Below are positions 1-9,116 of a DNA stretch of 64,000 bases, piece after piece; position 1 is the stretch's first letter; each line of letters begins with the position of its first letter. Source of the stretch: Chloroflexus aggregans DSM 9485 (lineage in GTDB: Bacteria; Chloroflexota; Chloroflexia; Chloroflexales; Chloroflexaceae); assembly GCF_000021945.1 (NCBI RefSeq), contig NC_011831.1:3671353-3735352 (forward strand). Direction: 5' to 3'. Under the pieces are notes generated by a model. The model was not told the DNA's origin, ran no database searches, and was given only the letters and a program-made list of their open reading frames with translations. Made by a program: the position numbers and the translations under genes.

Positions 1-445
1 GTGATGCGGTCGGATCGTTATTCGGGTTGATAGTTCGTTCAAGTGTCAGGGTTTGGCCGTAGGCCTGCAAATACGCCAACGGGATCGTTAACCACAATTG
101 GTAGCGATTGAGGCGTAGACGACCCTGTTCACCCTCTTTTTGCAATTCTTGCAACGCGGGAATCAGTGGTTGCAACAACTGCATAATAATCTGGGCGGTG
201 ATGTAGGGATACACCCCCATCGCAGCCACCGAGAAGTTTTCCAACGCACCACCGGCGAACAGATTCAGCAGTTGCGCCAATTGATTGGTCGCCAGCGCCT
301 GTCGCAACTGTTCGAGCGTTGTCGGATTAATATTGGGTACCGGAATATGCGCGATCAGGCGAAACAGGAACAGCATCCCCAGAGTAAAGAGGATACGGCG
401 CCGGAGATCAGGCAACTGAATTGCACGCAGTACAGCTTGCAGCAT
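1..445 (-). CDS. secY: Protein translocase subunit SecY, N-terminal part (runs off left edge)
   Basis: The first 148 residues of the SecY channel, the central pore of the Sec translocon in the cytoplasmic membrane. The reading frame begins MLQAVLRAIQLPDLRRRI and continues into a hydrophobic helix and the typical HIPVPNINP and FSVAAMGVYPYITAQIIMQL-like segments of transmembrane helices 1-2 and the plug region. The ATG at 445 matches the usual SecY start. It is the last gene visible of the spc part of the cluster, 54 bases after rplO, which is its normal position. The C-terminal two thirds lie outside the window, so nothing can be said about their integrity. Confidence 0.93.
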   Translation of the reverse strand, partial: MLQAVLRAIQLPDLRRRILFTLGMLFLFRLIAHIPVPNINPTTLEQLRQALATNQLAQLLNLFAGGALENFSVAAMGVYPYITAQIIMQLLQPLIPALQELQKEGEQGRLRLNRYQLWLTIPLAYLQAYGQTLTLERTINPNNDPTAS

Positions 446-462
446 GATGATGCTTCCTGTGA

Positions 463-490
463 GCGGCGAGAACAGTCTCGTTCTCGCCGC
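463..490 (-). other. Perfect hairpin in the rplO-secY spacer
   Basis: An 11-base-pair perfect stem (463-473 with 480-490) closes a 6-base loop. It fills most of the 54-base spacer between the rplO stop and the secY start. No T run follows on the minus strand, so it is not a classical intrinsic terminator. It could be a processing or stability element, or a translational control element for secY. Confidence 0.75.
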
Positions 491-499
491 ACTGACCGA

Positions 500-1012
500 T
501 TACGATTGGCGAGCGTTACGCATGCTCGGATTAGGCCCACGCGAGCGCGAATGGCGTTCGACAATCCACGTCAGGTCAATTGCCTTACCGCCGGCCGCTT
601 CAATCTTCTGGCGAGCGCTCGCCGAGAACTTGTGTGCTTTGATTACCAACGGCTGGTTTAACTCACCATCGCCGAGAATCTTGACCGGCATTTTCTTGCG
701 CCGCACGAGTCGACGCGCTAACAACGTCTCTGGTGTTACCTCGAGTTCGGTTGGCCAATCGACCAGACTGCCAACATTGACCACTTCATATTCAACGCGA
801 AACTTATTCGTAAAGCCGCGTTTGAAGGGCATTCGTTTCACCAGTCGGTTCTGACCACCTTCGAAGGTCCGGTAAGGGCCGGGGCCACTCCGGGCTTTTT
901 GGCCCATCATACCTTTACCACCGGTCTTAACTTTACCTGAGCCGTGGCCACGCCCAATCCGCTTACGCTTACGATGCGAACCCTCGGCAGGGCGTAAATC
1001 GTGAAGTTTCAT
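500..1012 (-). CDS. rplO: 50S ribosomal protein L15
   Basis: L15 binds 23S rRNA late in assembly of the large subunit. The start [20 protein letters not shown] and the glycine-rich [20 protein letters not shown] region are characteristic of the family, and the C-terminal half carries the globular L15 fold. The 170-residue product has a basic tail somewhat longer than in most homologues (about 145-150). The ATG at 1012 overlaps the rpmD stop by four bases (ATGA), implying translational coupling. It lies between rpmD and secY as in the standard spc order. Confidence 0.97.
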
Positions 1013-1206
1013 GCCTGCACCTCGTCCTCAACCTCTTCCACCTTTACGAGGTGCTGAATCTTAAACAGCATCCCACGCACCGATGGATTATCCGGTTTGA
1101 GTACACTCTGATTCAAGCGGCGCAAGCCAAGCGCAGCCAGCGTTTCCTTCTGGTCACGCGCATAGCCAATTGCGCTCTTTACGTATGTTACGCGCAGCTT
1201 GCCCAT
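1009..1206 (-). CDS. rpmD: 50S ribosomal protein L30
   Basis: A 65-residue L30 starting [15 protein letters not shown], with the conserved [10 protein letters not shown] and DNPSVRGML stretches of the ferredoxin-like L30 fold. Two in-frame starts are possible: GTG at 1209 and ATG at 1206. The GGAGG box sits seven bases before the ATG and only four before the GTG, so the ATG was chosen. That ATG overlaps the rpsE stop by one base (TGATG). The last six residues are very acidic. L30 is missing from many thermophile genomes but present here. Confidence 0.94.
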
Positions 1207-1745
1207 CACGCCGCCTCCGTCGTTTCACGTCGCATCCGGCGTGCGTTCAGCTCTTGTGGTGTCATATCACGCCGGCGAGCCATCTCTTGCAGTGAGGTCA
1301 TTTCACTCAGCGCCTTGAAGGTCGCCTTCACCACATTAACCGGGTTGTTGCTCCCATAGACCTTCGAGAGGAGGTCTTTGATCCCGGCAGCTTCCACTAC
1401 CGGGCGGACACCACGACCGGCGATAACACCGGTACCGGGTGCTGCCGGGCGCAACATCACCTTCGTGGCGGCAAACTTCGTCACGATCTCGTGAGGGATC
1501 GTCGAATGGACCAGCGGTACACGAATGAGGTTCCGCTTGGCTGCTTCGGCCCCCTTGCGGATCGCGTCTGGGACTTCCGCCGCCTTTCCCATGCCAATAC
1601 CTACGTGGCCTTTACCATCACCGACCACAACGACTGTGCTGAAGCTGAAGCGCCGGCCACCCTTCACGACCTTTGACACGCGGTTGATCAGGACGACTCG
1701 CTCATCGAGCTCCAGCGTGTCGGGGTTGATACGTTCTCGTTTCAC
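1206..1745 (-). CDS. rpsE: 30S ribosomal protein S5
   Basis: S5 of the small subunit, involved in decoding fidelity and mRNA unwinding at the entry tunnel. The N-terminal double-stranded RNA-binding domain is visible ([20 protein letters not shown]), then the loop where ram-type mutations occur elsewhere, and the C-terminal domain with [16 protein letters not shown]. At 179 residues it is of normal length. It sits 29 bases after rplR and overlaps rpmD at its end, so it is part of one polycistronic message. Confidence 0.97.
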
Positions 1746-1774
1746 AGTTCCTCCGCTACGCTGCCCTTGGGCAA

Positions 1775-2137
1775 CTAGAAGTTCAGACCTGCTTCGCGGG
1801 CCGCTTCGGCCAGCGCTTTTACTCGTCCGTGATACTTATAGCCGCCGCGATCGAAGACCACCTTTGTAATTCCCGCCTGCAACGCCCGTTCGGCGATCAG
1901 CTTGCCGACCAGCGCTGCCTCTTGCGTCTTGGTCAATTCCGGGCTACCACTCCAGCCCTTCTCAATCGTCGAAGCGGCAACAAGGGTATGACCAACGGTA
2001 TCATCAATCACCTGCGCGTAAATGTGGGCATGACTACGGAAGACGTTAAGCCGTGGTCGTTCTGGCGTGCCCGAGACGCGCTTACGGATGCGATTATGCC
2101 GGCGAAGCCGGAGTTCACGTGGTGTTCGCTTTCCCAT
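1775..2137 (-). CDS. rplR: 50S ribosomal protein L18
   Basis: L18 binds 5S rRNA together with L5. The 120-residue product begins [20 protein letters not shown] and has the family motifs [20 protein letters not shown] and [26 protein letters not shown] at the C terminus. The length is typical. It lies between rplF (90-base spacer with a hairpin) and rpsE. The basic N terminus is the usual rRNA-binding tail. Confidence 0.97.
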   Translation of the reverse strand: MGKRTPRELRLRRHNRIRKRVSGTPERPRLNVFRSHAHIYAQVIDDTVGHTLVAASTIEKGWSGSPELTKTQEAALVGKLIAERALQAGITKVVFDRGGYKYHGRVKALAEAAREAGLNF

Positions 2138-2195
2138 ACGATCCTCAATAACTATCGCAACGGAGATTCCATCCCCCGTCGCTCGCGCGGTAGAG

Positions 2196-2221
2196 GGGCT
2201 GTGTTCATCACAACACAGCCC
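2196..2221 (-). other. Perfect hairpin in the rplF-rplR spacer
   Basis: A 10-base-pair perfect stem (2196-2205 with 2212-2221) has a 6-base loop and lies seven bases after rplF ends. The minus-strand sequence after it is GC-rich, not T-rich, so it is not a textbook terminator. The 90-base spacer is long for this otherwise compact cluster and holds nothing else recognisable. Confidence 0.75.
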
Positions 2222-2227
2222 GTATCG

Positions 2228-2791
2228 CTACTTCGCCTTACCGGCCTTACCGGCCTTGCGGCGAATCTTCTCTTCCAGATACTTAATGCCTTTGCCTTTG
2301 TACGGCTCTGGCGGACGTAAGCTGCGGATACGCGCTGCCTCTTCACCAACCTGCTGTTTGTCGATACCGACCACCGTCAGCGACAGCGGATCGTTGGCCG
2401 ATTTGCGTTCACCAACGATGTAACTAATGTTCGGTGGTGGTTCAATCCGAACCGGATGCGAAAACCCAAGGTTCAGCACCAGGGTCTTGCCTTCGAGCTG
2501 AGCGCGATAACCGACGCCGTTAATCTCCAGCGCTCGCTGCCACCCCTGCGTCACGCCGACAATCATGTTATTGATCAGCGTGCGGGTCAGGCCGTGCAGG
2601 GAGCGATGCAGCTTCTCGTCCGAAGGGCGTTGCACGGTGATAACATCACCTTCCTGCTTGATAATCATATCAGGATGCAACTTTTGGGTAAGCGTTCCCT
2701 TTGGCCCCTTGACGGTGACGAGGTTTTGCTCACCGATGGTCACCTGTACGCCCTTCGGCACGGTAATCGGTCGTTTTCCAATTCGCGACAT
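2228..2791 (-). CDS. rplF: 50S ribosomal protein L6
   Basis: L6 lies near the factor-binding site of the large subunit. The sequence starts MSRIGKRPITVPKGVQVTI and shows the two tandem L6 repeats, ending with the signature PPEPYKGKGIKYLEEKIRRKAGK. At 187 residues it is slightly longer than E. coli L6 because of a short lysine/alanine-rich tail. A GGAG-type ribosome binding site precedes the ATG, and rpsH lies 18 bases upstream in the transcript. Confidence 0.97.
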   Translation of the reverse strand: MSRIGKRPITVPKGVQVTIGEQNLVTVKGPKGTLTQKLHPDMIIKQEGDVITVQRPSDEKLHRSLHGLTRTLINNMIVGVTQGWQRALEINGVGYRAQLEGKTLVLNLGFSHPVRIEPPPNISYIVGERKSANDPLSLTVVGIDKQQVGEEAARIRSLRPPEPYKGKGIKYLEEKIRRKAGKAGKAK

Positions 2792-2809
2792 GATACTCCT
2801 CCGTGCGCG

Positions 2810-3211
2810 TTACCAAACGTAGCAGAGCACTTCGCCGCCGACGCGCGCGCGCCATGCTTCGTGATCGGCAAGCACACCTTTCGGCGTCGACAGAATGCTC
2901 AGCCCGAGGCCGCCGCGCACCCGCGGAATGTCAGCGCGCTTGGTGTAGACGCGCAGCCCCGGCTTGCTCACCCGGCGAAGACCGGTGATGGCCGGCCGGC
3001 GGTCGGGCATGTACTTCAGGGTAATCGAGATGGTCTTGTACGGCTTACCATCGTCGATCACGGTGTAATCACGAATAAAGCCTTCACGCTTCAAAATGTC
3101 GGCAATCGCAATTTTCATCTTCGATGCCGGCATTGTCACCGTTGTATGACGGGCCATGCACGCATTGCGGATGCGTGTCAGCATATCGCCGATAGGATCA
3201 TTGACACTCAC
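2810..3211 (-). CDS. rpsH: 30S ribosomal protein S8
   Basis: S8 is a primary 16S rRNA-binding protein and in E. coli the repressor of the spc operon. The product begins (V)[16 protein letters not shown] and ends with the family signature [13 protein letters not shown]...GGEVLCYVW. The start was placed at the GTG at 3211 because AGGAGG lies at the right distance before it and it reproduces the conserved N terminus. An in-frame ATG at 3226 would lie ahead of that ribosome binding site. This gives 133 residues, normal for S8. Confidence 0.95.
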   Translation of the reverse strand: MSVNDPIGDMLTRIRNACMARHTTVTMPASKMKIAIADILKREGFIRDYTVIDDGKPYKTISITLKYMPDRRPAITGLRRVSKPGLRVYTKRADIPRVRGGLGLSILSTPKGVLADHEAWRARVGGEVLCYVW

Positions 3212-3266
3212 GGTATGCCTCCTCACAAGACGGGCGTCAAAAAGGTTTCTGATGGCCGCACAGCGC

Positions 3267-3452
3267 TTACCAGCTTGCCTTCACAACGCCCGGAATGAGG
3301 CCTTTCAACGCATGCTCGCGGAAGCAGATGCGGCACATCCCGAACTTGCGGATATACGCTCGCGACCGGCCGCAGATCTTGCAGCGATTGTACGCACGCA
3401 CCTTAAATTTCGGCGGTCGTTGCGCCTTAACGATCCACGATTTCTTAGCCAA
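3267..3452 (-). CDS. rpsN: 30S ribosomal protein S14, zinc-binding (type Z) form
   Basis: A short 61-residue S14 of the zinc-containing class. Cys24, Cys27, Cys40 and Cys43 form the CxxC-x12-CxxC ribbon, and the tail [18 protein letters not shown] is typical. The short Zn form is standard in Thermus, Gram-positives and Chloroflexota, whereas the long zinc-free form has about 100 residues. It is located between rplE and rpsH as expected. Confidence 0.97.
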   Translation of the reverse strand: MAKKSWIVKAQRPPKFKVRAYNRCKICGRSRAYIRKFGMCRICFREHALKGLIPGVVKASW

Positions 3453-3509
3453 CGGAATACCTCCTCAAATCGTTGAACCAGTCAGCGCATGAGGCGCTCT
3501 TAGTTCAAA

Positions 3510-4052
3510 CTAATCACGAAATGGCATGCCGAGTCGCTTGAGCAAAGAATAGGCTTGCTCGTCATTCGGCGCGCTGGTGACAATTGCCACCTCTAAACCA
3601 CGAATCTTATCGATCTTATCGTAGTCAATGTCTGGAAAGACAATTTGCTCTTTCAGACCAATACTGTAATTCCCGCGACCATCGAACGAGCTGCGGCTCA
3701 CGCCACGGAAATCGCGAATACGCGGCAGCGCGAGCGAGCAGAGACGATCAAGAAAGTCGTACATCCGGTCGCCGCGAAGTGTCACCATCACGCCGATAGG
3801 CATGCCGGCGCGCAGCTTAAACGATGCGACCGACTTCTTCGCTCTGGTTACCACCGGTTTCTGGCCTGTAATCGCGGCGACATCATTGACGGCGGCTTCG
3901 ATTGCTTTTGCGTTCTGGACCGCTTCGCCAACCCCAACATTAACGACAATTTTCACGAGGCGCGGCACCTGCATGATGGACTTGAACTTAAACTCCTCCA
4001 TCAGGGCCGGAACGACCTCTTTGTAATACTTCTCACGTAGTCGAACGGTCAT
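3510..4052 (-). CDS. rplE: 50S ribosomal protein L5
   Basis: L5 contacts 5S rRNA and the P-site tRNA in the central protuberance. The 180-residue protein has the family segments [36 protein letters not shown] and [23 protein letters not shown]. The length is normal. The 54-base spacer to rplX upstream has no strong hairpin. A small AGCGC/GCGCT stem (3484-3498) lies between it and rpsN. Confidence 0.97.
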   Translation of the reverse strand: MTVRLREKYYKEVVPALMEEFKFKSIMQVPRLVKIVVNVGVGEAVQNAKAIEAAVNDVAAITGQKPVVTRAKKSVASFKLRAGMPIGVMVTLRGDRMYDFLDRLCSLALPRIRDFRGVSRSSFDGRGNYSIGLKEQIVFPDIDYDKIDKIRGLEVAIVTSAPNDEQAYSLLKRLGMPFRD

Positions 4053-4106
4053 GGCTCTTTCTCCAGGGGCTTGGCGTCAGTCACGGCTGCGCCGGCCCTG
4101 AACTGA

Positions 4107-4439
4107 CTACTTATCGATAATAGCATCGCAGGCCTTGCAGTAGCGTACCTTGCGTGGCCGGCCCTTGTGGTCGGTCTCTTCAAGGAAACGCTTACCGGTC
4201 CGCGACGCCCGTCCACAACTCGGACAAATCAGCATCACATTGGAGACGTGAATTGGAGCTTCCATCTCCACAATACCGCCGGGGCGGCCGGGGCCACGCG
4301 GTTTTTGGTGGCGTTTGACAATATTCAAGCCTTCGACCACCACTCGATTGACTGCCGGTAACGCGCGTTTAATTTTTCCACGCCGTCCTTTATCTTTACC
4401 GGCAATCACCAATACTTCATCACCAGTCTTGACATGCAT
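4107..4439 (-). CDS. rplX: 50S ribosomal protein L24
   Basis: L24 starts assembly of the large subunit. The KOW motif is at the N terminus ([21 protein letters not shown]), followed by [36 protein letters not shown]. The C-terminal part contains CPSCG and CKAC, a putative zinc ribbon seen in some but not all L24 proteins. The ATG at 4439 is preferred to the GTG at 4442 because GGAGG is seven bases from the ATG. It overlaps the rplN stop by one base. Confidence 0.96.
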   Translation of the reverse strand: MHVKTGDEVLVIAGKDKGRRGKIKRALPAVNRVVVEGLNIVKRHQKPRGPGRPGGIVEMEAPIHVSNVMLICPSCGRASRTGKRFLEETDHKGRPRKVRYCKACDAIIDK

Positions 4440-4807
4440 CACAGCACCTCCGGGGCGAGCGACACGATCCGCATAAACTGCTTCTCGCGCAACTCACGGG
4501 CCACCGGGCCAAAAATGCGGGTGCCACGTGGGTTATTCTCTTTCCCGATCAACACCGCCGCATTATCGTCAAAGCGGATGTGCGAACCGTCCGGTCGGCC
4601 ATACTCTTTGGCTGTACGAATGATCACTGCTTTGACGACATCACCCTTCTTGACCTGACCACCGGGTGTTGCCTCTTTCACCGAGGCGACGATAATATCA
4701 CCAACCCGGCCATAGCGAACCCGCGAACCACCAAGGACCCGGATGCACATGATCTCTTTGGCCCCGGTGTTATCAGCGACTTTCAGCCGAGTCTGAGGCT
4801 GGATCAT
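4439..4807 (-). CDS. rplN: 50S ribosomal protein L14
   Basis: A 122-residue L14 starting [27 protein letters not shown]. The conserved [33 protein letters not shown] and [28 protein letters not shown] segments are present. L14 sits at the intersubunit bridge near L19. It lies two bases after rpsQ and overlaps rplX, so translation is probably coupled. Confidence 0.98.
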   Translation of the reverse strand: MIQPQTRLKVADNTGAKEIMCIRVLGGSRVRYGRVGDIIVASVKEATPGGQVKKGDVVKAVIIRTAKEYGRPDGSHIRFDDNAAVLIGKENNPRGTRIFGPVARELREKQFMRIVSLAPEVL

Positions 4808-4809
4808 GG

Positions 4810-5079
4810 CTATGCCTCCTCGCCACGTTTAATAATCTCCACAACCCGCCAGCGCTTAGTACGGCTCAACGGGCGGGTCTCCTCAATCCGCACCACATCA
4901 CCCACTTTACAGGTATTCTCCTCATCGTGGGCGTGAAACTTCTTCGAGCGCCGAATAATCTTGCGGTAGAGCGGGTGAGGTTTCAGATAATCCACCTTAA
5001 CCACTACCGTCTTGTCCATTTTATCGCTTACGACGCGACCAACCTTTGTCGTTTTGCGCTTTTGTTCCGCTGTCATCAT
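4810..5079 (-). CDS. rpsQ: 30S ribosomal protein S17
   Basis: S17 binds the 5' domain of 16S rRNA. The OB-fold sequence [42 protein letters not shown] and [23 protein letters not shown] are diagnostic. The longest frame starts at 5091, but its ATG is part of the TATGGAG box that acts as ribosome binding site for the ATG at 5079, six bases beyond GGAG. The latter start was chosen (89 residues). The adjacent ATG at 5076 cannot be excluded. Confidence 0.94.
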   Translation of the reverse strand: MMTAEQKRKTTKVGRVVSDKMDKTVVVKVDYLKPHPLYRKIIRRSKKFHAHDEENTCKVGDVVRIEETRPLSRTKRWRVVEIIKRGEEA

Positions 5080-5096
5080 GCTCTGCTCCATATCTG

Positions 5097-5303
5097 CTAG
5101 CCGAGCTCGGCCTGCGCCAACTCACGCTCGCGCAGGATGGTTAGGATGCGGGCAATGTCCTTCTTCACCTGCTTAGGTCGAGCAGTATTGGTGAGTTTAC
5201 CGGTCGCTTTCTGGAAGCGCAGATTAAACAACTCGACCTTATACTCGCTCAGCTTTGCGCGCAGTTGGGCATCATCAAGGGCGCGCAGTTCACTCGCTTT
5301 CAC
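5097..5303 (-). CDS. rpmC: 50S ribosomal protein L29
   Basis: A 68-residue helical L29, [62 protein letters not shown]29 lies at the polypeptide exit and helps to dock trigger factor and SRP. Its start overlaps the end of rplP by 14 bases, and it has its usual place between rplP and rpsQ. Confidence 0.97.
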
Positions 5304-5745
5304 TGCTCACCTCCTGATCAGTTGCCATCGTACCTTGCTCTTCGCGATCGATCACTTTGCACTTAACCGGCAGCTTCTGAGCGGCACGGCGCAGTGCCTC
5401 GTGGGCAATATCTTCACGCACACCGGCCAGCTCGAACATAATGCGACCGGGCTTGACCACGGCAACCCAGTGATCGACCGAACCCTTACCACCGCCCATC
5501 CGGGTTTCGGCGGGTTTGCGGGTGATCGGCTTATCCGGGAAGATCCGTATCCAGACCTTACCACCACGCTTGACGTAATTGGTAATCGCGCGGCGGGCAG
5601 CCTCAATTTGGCGGCTGGAGATCCAGCTTGGTTCGAGCGCCATCAGGCCATACTCACCGAATGCAACGCTATTACCGCGGTAGGAGAGGCCGTGACTGCG
5701 CCCTTTCTGCATTTTTCGGTACTTCGTGCGCTTAGGCAGAAGCAT
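5290..5745 (-). CDS. rplP: 50S ribosomal protein L16
   Basis: L16 helps to place the A-site tRNA. The start [25 protein letters not shown] at 5745 is conserved and follows a GAGGAGG box. The frame is open further upstream to 5841 but only inside rps[45 protein letters not shown] is diagnostic. At 151 residues it has about 12 extra acidic C-terminal residues, which lie over the start of rpmC. The rpsC end overlaps its start by 14 bases. Confidence 0.97.
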
Positions 5746-6457
5746 TGCTATTCCTCCTCGGCGCGCGTTCACGCCGTTCAGACGCGGGCGCGGTCGCCGG
5801 CTGCTCGACAGAGGCCTTGGCGCTCTGGTTGGGGAAGACATCTCCCTTATAGATCCAGACTTTCACGCCAATCCGGCCGTAGGTCGTATGGGCATGCACC
5901 TGTGCATAATCAATATCGGCCCGGAGCGTATGGCGTGGAACGCGGCCCTCTGCCTCTTCATGCACGCGGGCCATTTCGGCACCGGCAAGACGACCCGAGC
6001 AGCGGATCTTCACGCCTTGCGCTCCCAAGCGCATTGCACGCTGGACGGCCTGCTTCATTGCACGCTTGTAGCTAACGCGCTTGGTGATCTGCTCACCGAT
6101 ACTTTCGGCCACCAGTTGGGCATCGAGTTCGGGCTGGCTGATCTCTTTAATATTCAGCTTAATCTTCTTACCCGTTTTTTTCTCCAGCGCGCTCTTCAAC
6201 GTATCGACATTCGTGCCGCGTTTCCCGATCACGATTCCGGGTTTTGCCGTGTAGACCGAAATCTCGATCTTATTTGCCGAGCGTTCAATCTCGATCCGCG
6301 ACACGCCAGCGCTTTGCAATTCCTTGCTAATCAGCTTACGCAGCTCGATATCTTCATGGAGTTGCTTCGTGTAGGTTTCGCCTTCGGCAAACCACTTCGA
6401 CTGCCAATCCTTGATATAACCGAGCCGGAAGCCGATCGGATGTACTTTGCGCCCCAA
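5732..6457 (-). CDS. rpsC: 30S ribosomal protein S3
   Basis: S3 forms part of the mRNA entry tunnel. The protein has an N-terminal region beginning [22 protein letters not shown], a KH domain with [11 protein letters not shown], and the C-terminal domain with [30 protein letters not shown]. The start is a TTG at 6457 that follows GGGAGG at a proper distance; no ATG would give the conserved N terminus. The 241-residue product ends in a basic, alanine-rich tail. Confidence 0.96.
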
Positions 6458-6471
6458 GCGAGCCTCCCTCT

Positions 6472-6813
6472 TTAATAATCCGACTTATCGGCTACTACCA
6501 CCGTAATATGGGTGGTTGGTTTGCGGATGCGGTTCGCCATACCGCGTGCCCGCGGCATAAACCGCTTTAAGACCGGGCCTTGATCGGCGTAGATGGTCTT
6601 AATATACAGTTCGTCACGATTCATATCGAAGTTGTGCTCGGCATTTGCGATGGCCGACTTGAGCGTGCGGGCCACTTCACGTGCTGCCTTTTGCGGCATA
6701 TAGCGTAGAGTTGCCAAGGCGCGGTCAACCGGCATACCACGCACAACATCCATCACGAGACGAACCTTCAGCGGCGAGATTCGCACATAACGAGTTACAG
6801 CTTTTGCTTCCAT
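6472..6813 (-). CDS. rplV: 50S ribosomal protein L22
   Basis: L22 lines the exit tunnel, and its beta-hairpin is where macrolide resistance mutations arise in other species. The 113-residue product, [26 protein letters not shown]..., ends with [22 protein letters not shown], the hairpin and C-terminal strand. It precedes rpsC by 14 bases in the transcript. The 89-base spacer to rpsS has only a weak ACCCG/CGGGT pairing. Confidence 0.97.
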   Translation of the reverse strand: MEAKAVTRYVRISPLKVRLVMDVVRGMPVDRALATLRYMPQKAAREVARTLKSAIANAEHNFDMNRDELYIKTIYADQGPVLKRFMPRARGMANRIRKPTTHITVVVADKSDY

Positions 6814-6902
6814 TGCTCTTCTCGTATCGCTACCCGACGCATCATTACAGGCGGGTTATTGTACCACGTTTTGCCCATGATGCCATCGGCCCTTAGCGGG
6901 AA

Positions 6903-7190
6903 CTACTTAACTTTCCCGCGCTTATCGGCCTTCTTACCACCGTGGCCGCGGAAGAACCGGGTAGGAGCGAATTCACCCAGCTTATGCCCGACCATATTTT
7001 CGGTAATGTAAACGGGCACATGGCGGCGGCCATCGTGAACCAGGATGGTATGACCAATCATCTGCGGGAAGATGGTTGAGTCACGCGACCACGTGCGGAT
7101 CGCCCGCTTTTCGTTAGCCTTATTCATCGCTTCGATTTTATCGAGCAGTTTAATATCAACGTATGGCCCCTTCTTCGACGAGCGGGACAT
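6903..7190 (-). CDS. rpsS: 30S ribosomal protein S19
   Basis: S19 sits in the head of the small subunit and contacts bridge B1a. The family core [70 protein letters not shown] is fully conserved in 95 residues. It lies between rplB (54-base spacer with hairpin) and rplV, as in the S10 operon of most bacteria. Confidence 0.98.
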   Translation of the reverse strand: MSRSSKKGPYVDIKLLDKIEAMNKANEKRAIRTWSRDSTIFPQMIGHTILVHDGRRHVPVYITENMVGHKLGEFAPTRFFRGHGGKKADKRGKVK

Positions 7191-7207
7191 AGTTCCTCCT
7201 CACAGAG

Positions 7208-7236
7208 TGCCGGGCGACAGCTACCGTCACCCGGCA
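7208..7236 (-). other. Hairpin in the rplB-rpsS spacer
   Basis: Stem of seven pairs (7208-7214 with 7230-7236), one C/A mismatch, then three further pairs (7216-7218 with 7226-7228) closing a 7-base loop. It lies in the 54-base spacer just after rplB ends. It lacks a T run, so termination is not expected. Confidence 0.65.
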
Positions 7237-7244
7237 GTGCAATG

Positions 7245-8069
7245 TTACTTGCGCCGACGGATAATAAAGCGATCGAAGCGCGGATTGTGGCGGGTCTTGA
7301 CACCACGGGCCGGCTTCCCCCACTTTGTCTTTGGCGTACTCATACCACGTGGCGCGCGTCCTTCACCACCACCGTGGGGATGGTCGCGGGGGTTCATCGC
7401 GGCACCACGCACGCGCGGTCGTCGACCGAGCCAGCGTGAGCGACCGGCTTTACCCAATCGGATGTTCTGATGGTCGACGTTCCCGACTTGCCCAATAGTT
7501 GCCATACAGCGCAGGTGGATCATGCGCACTTCGCCGGAGGGCATACGGATGGTTGCGTAATCGCCCTCTTTGGCCATCAACTGGGCAGCAGTACCGGCAG
7601 CACGTACTAACACACCACCGCGTCCAATCTCCAGCTCGATGTTGTGGATCTGGGTACCGAGCGGGATCGCACCGAGTGGCAACGCATTCCCAACCCGAAT
7701 CTCGGCGTTGGGGCCACTCATCACCGTATCACCGACCTTTAAGCCGAGTGGGGCAATAATATAACGCTTTTCACCGTCGACGTAGGCTAACAGCGCGATC
7801 CGCGCACTGCGGTTGGGATCGTACTCAATCGCCTGCACTTTGGCCGGAATCCCGAACTTATCGCGCTTAAAATCGATGATCCGATAGAAGCGCTTGTGCC
7901 CACCGCCACGATGGCGCACCGTGATACGACCCTGGTTATTACGCCCGGCCTTCTTGCGTAGCGGCTCGATCAGACCTGGCTCCGGTCGTTTCTTGGTAAT
8001 CTCCTCGAAGGTCGAAACCGACATATTGCGGCGACCGGCCGAGGTTGGCTTGTAGATGCGAATACCCAT
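7245..8069 (-). CDS. rplB: 50S ribosomal protein L2
   Basis: L2 is one of the most conserved proteins of the large subunit and supports peptidyl transfer and subunit joining. The 274-residue protein carries [19 protein letters not shown] near the N terminus and [19 protein letters not shown] near the C terminus, the latter including the histidine discussed for peptidyl transferase. The length is normal. It follows rplW after a 78-base spacer filled by two hairpins. Confidence 0.98.
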   Translation of the reverse strand: MGIRIYKPTSAGRRNMSVSTFEEITKKRPEPGLIEPLRKKAGRNNQGRITVRHRGGGHKRFYRIIDFKRDKFGIPAKVQAIEYDPNRSARIALLAYVDGEKRYIIAPLGLKVGDTVMSGPNAEIRVGNALPLGAIPLGTQIHNIELEIGRGGVLVRAAGTAAQLMAKEGDYATIRMPSGEVRMIHLRCMATIGQVGNVDHQNIRLGKAGRSRWLGRRPRVRGAAMNPRDHPHGGGEGRAPRGMSTPKTKWGKPARGVKTRHNPRFDRFIIRRRK

Positions 8070-8088
8070 AACTTCTCTCTCCCTCTAA

Positions 8089-8146
8089 CGGTATCGGTTC
8101 TTCAGTGCGAACCGATACCGGTCGCTGCTTTCAGTGCAGCAGCGAC
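8089..8146 (-). other. Two tandem perfect hairpins in the rplW-rplB spacer
   Basis: Stem-loop one has a perfect 12-base-pair stem (8089-8100 with 8109-8120) and an 8-base loop TTCAGTGC on the plus strand. Stem-loop two abuts it: an 8-base-pair perfect stem (8121-8128 with 8139-8146) and a 10-base loop that again contains TTCAGTGC. Together they fill the space between the rplW stop (8148) and the rplB ribosome binding site. The shared loop sequence points to a designed element or a duplication. No T tract follows either one. Confidence 0.8.
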
Positions 8147-8147
8147 A

Positions 8148-8432
8148 TTAGGCGCCGAAGATCTCGATCCGATCGCCTTCGGCAAGTGTGACGATGGCCT
8201 TCTTCCAATCGCGGGTATAGCCAACCGACTGACCGCGCCGGCGGCGCTTCCCGCGCACATTCATCGTATGAACCTTCGTGACCCTCACATTAAAGATGGT
8301 CTCAACCGCATGCTTAATCTGCGGCTTCGTTGCATTGCGATGGACCTCAAACGTATACTTGTTGAGTTCCATCAAACTCGTGTTTTTCTCGGTGATCAGC
8401 GGGCGAATCAAAATATCATACGGCGTCAGCAT
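8148..8432 (-). CDS. rplW: 50S ribosomal protein L23
   Basis: L23 lies at the tunnel exit and docks trigger factor and SRP. The 94-residue sequence has [79 protein letters not shown], a complete L23 domain. It begins three bases after rplD ends. Confidence 0.97.
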   Translation of the reverse strand: MLTPYDILIRPLITEKNTSLMELNKYTFEVHRNATKPQIKHAVETIFNVRVTKVHTMNVRGKRRRRGQSVGYTRDWKKAIVTLAEGDRIEIFGA

Positions 8433-8435
8433 GGT

Positions 8436-9104
8436 TTATCCCTCCTGCGCCGGCGCCGCCAAGCGAGAGCGTTCGCCGAGATAGCTCTCGACCACTTGAA
8501 CCGCCGCCTTAGGCATAATGATGTGGTCGTAGACCAGCAAATCGCGAACATTCAGATAGTGAGCCAGCAACGTCTTCACCTTCGGCAAATTGTTGGCCGA
8601 GCGGCGCAGATTCTCGTTGGCCGGGCTCTTGCTATCGATGACGACAAGAGTCTTTTTATCGGCGAGACCGTGCGCTTGCAAGAATGCAACGAAATCCTTG
8701 GTGCGCGGCTGAGGGAAGGTAAGCTCATCGATAAAGCGAATCTGGTTTGCAGCGAACTTTACCGACAGAGCCGAGCGTACCCCAAGCCGGCGCATCTTAC
8801 GCGGCATCGAGACGCGATACGAGCGCGGGTGTGGACCGTGGGCGACACCACCACCTTTGTGGTGTGGTGCGCGGATCGATCCCTGGCGAGCGCGACCGGT
8901 GCCCTTTTGGCGGTAAAGCTTGCGGGTCGACCCCTTAACTTCTCCACGACCGCGTGTATTGTGTGTACCGAGGCGGGCATTAGCGTTTTGCATCACCACG
9001 TACTGATGCATCACCGGCACGTTTGGTTCGATGCCGAAGATATAATCGCTGACTTCAATTGAGCCCACCTGCTCTCCGGCCTGATTGTAGAGTGTTGCCT
9101 GCAT
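8436..9104 (-). CDS. rplD: 50S ribosomal protein L4
   Basis: L4 lines the exit tunnel and in E. coli also represses the S10 operon. The long loop is visible as [53 protein letters not shown], followed by the globular part with [36 protein letters not shown]. At 222 residues it is slightly longer than E. coli L4 (201). Whether L4 autoregulation exists here cannot be judged, because the S10 genes have no separate leader promoter that I can see. Confidence 0.97.
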   Translation of the reverse strand: MQATLYNQAGEQVGSIEVSDYIFGIEPNVPVMHQYVVMQNANARLGTHNTRGRGEVKGSTRKLYRQKGTGRARQGSIRAPHHKGGGVAHGPHPRSYRVSMPRKMRRLGVRSALSVKFAANQIRFIDELTFPQPRTKDFVAFLQAHGLADKKTLVVIDSKSPANENLRRSANNLPKVKTLLAHYLNVRDLLVYDHIIMPKAAVQVVESYLGERSRLAAPAQEG

Positions 9105-9116
9105 CGCTGTACCCCT

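Noticed and set aside
1745-1774. GCCCTTGGGC palindrome between rplR and rpsE
   Set aside because: The loop would have only two bases, too small for a hairpin, and nothing else marks it.
2456-3298. 280-residue plus-strand frame opposite rplF and rpsH
   Set aside because: Shadow of two certain ribosomal protein genes; no start signal or homology features.
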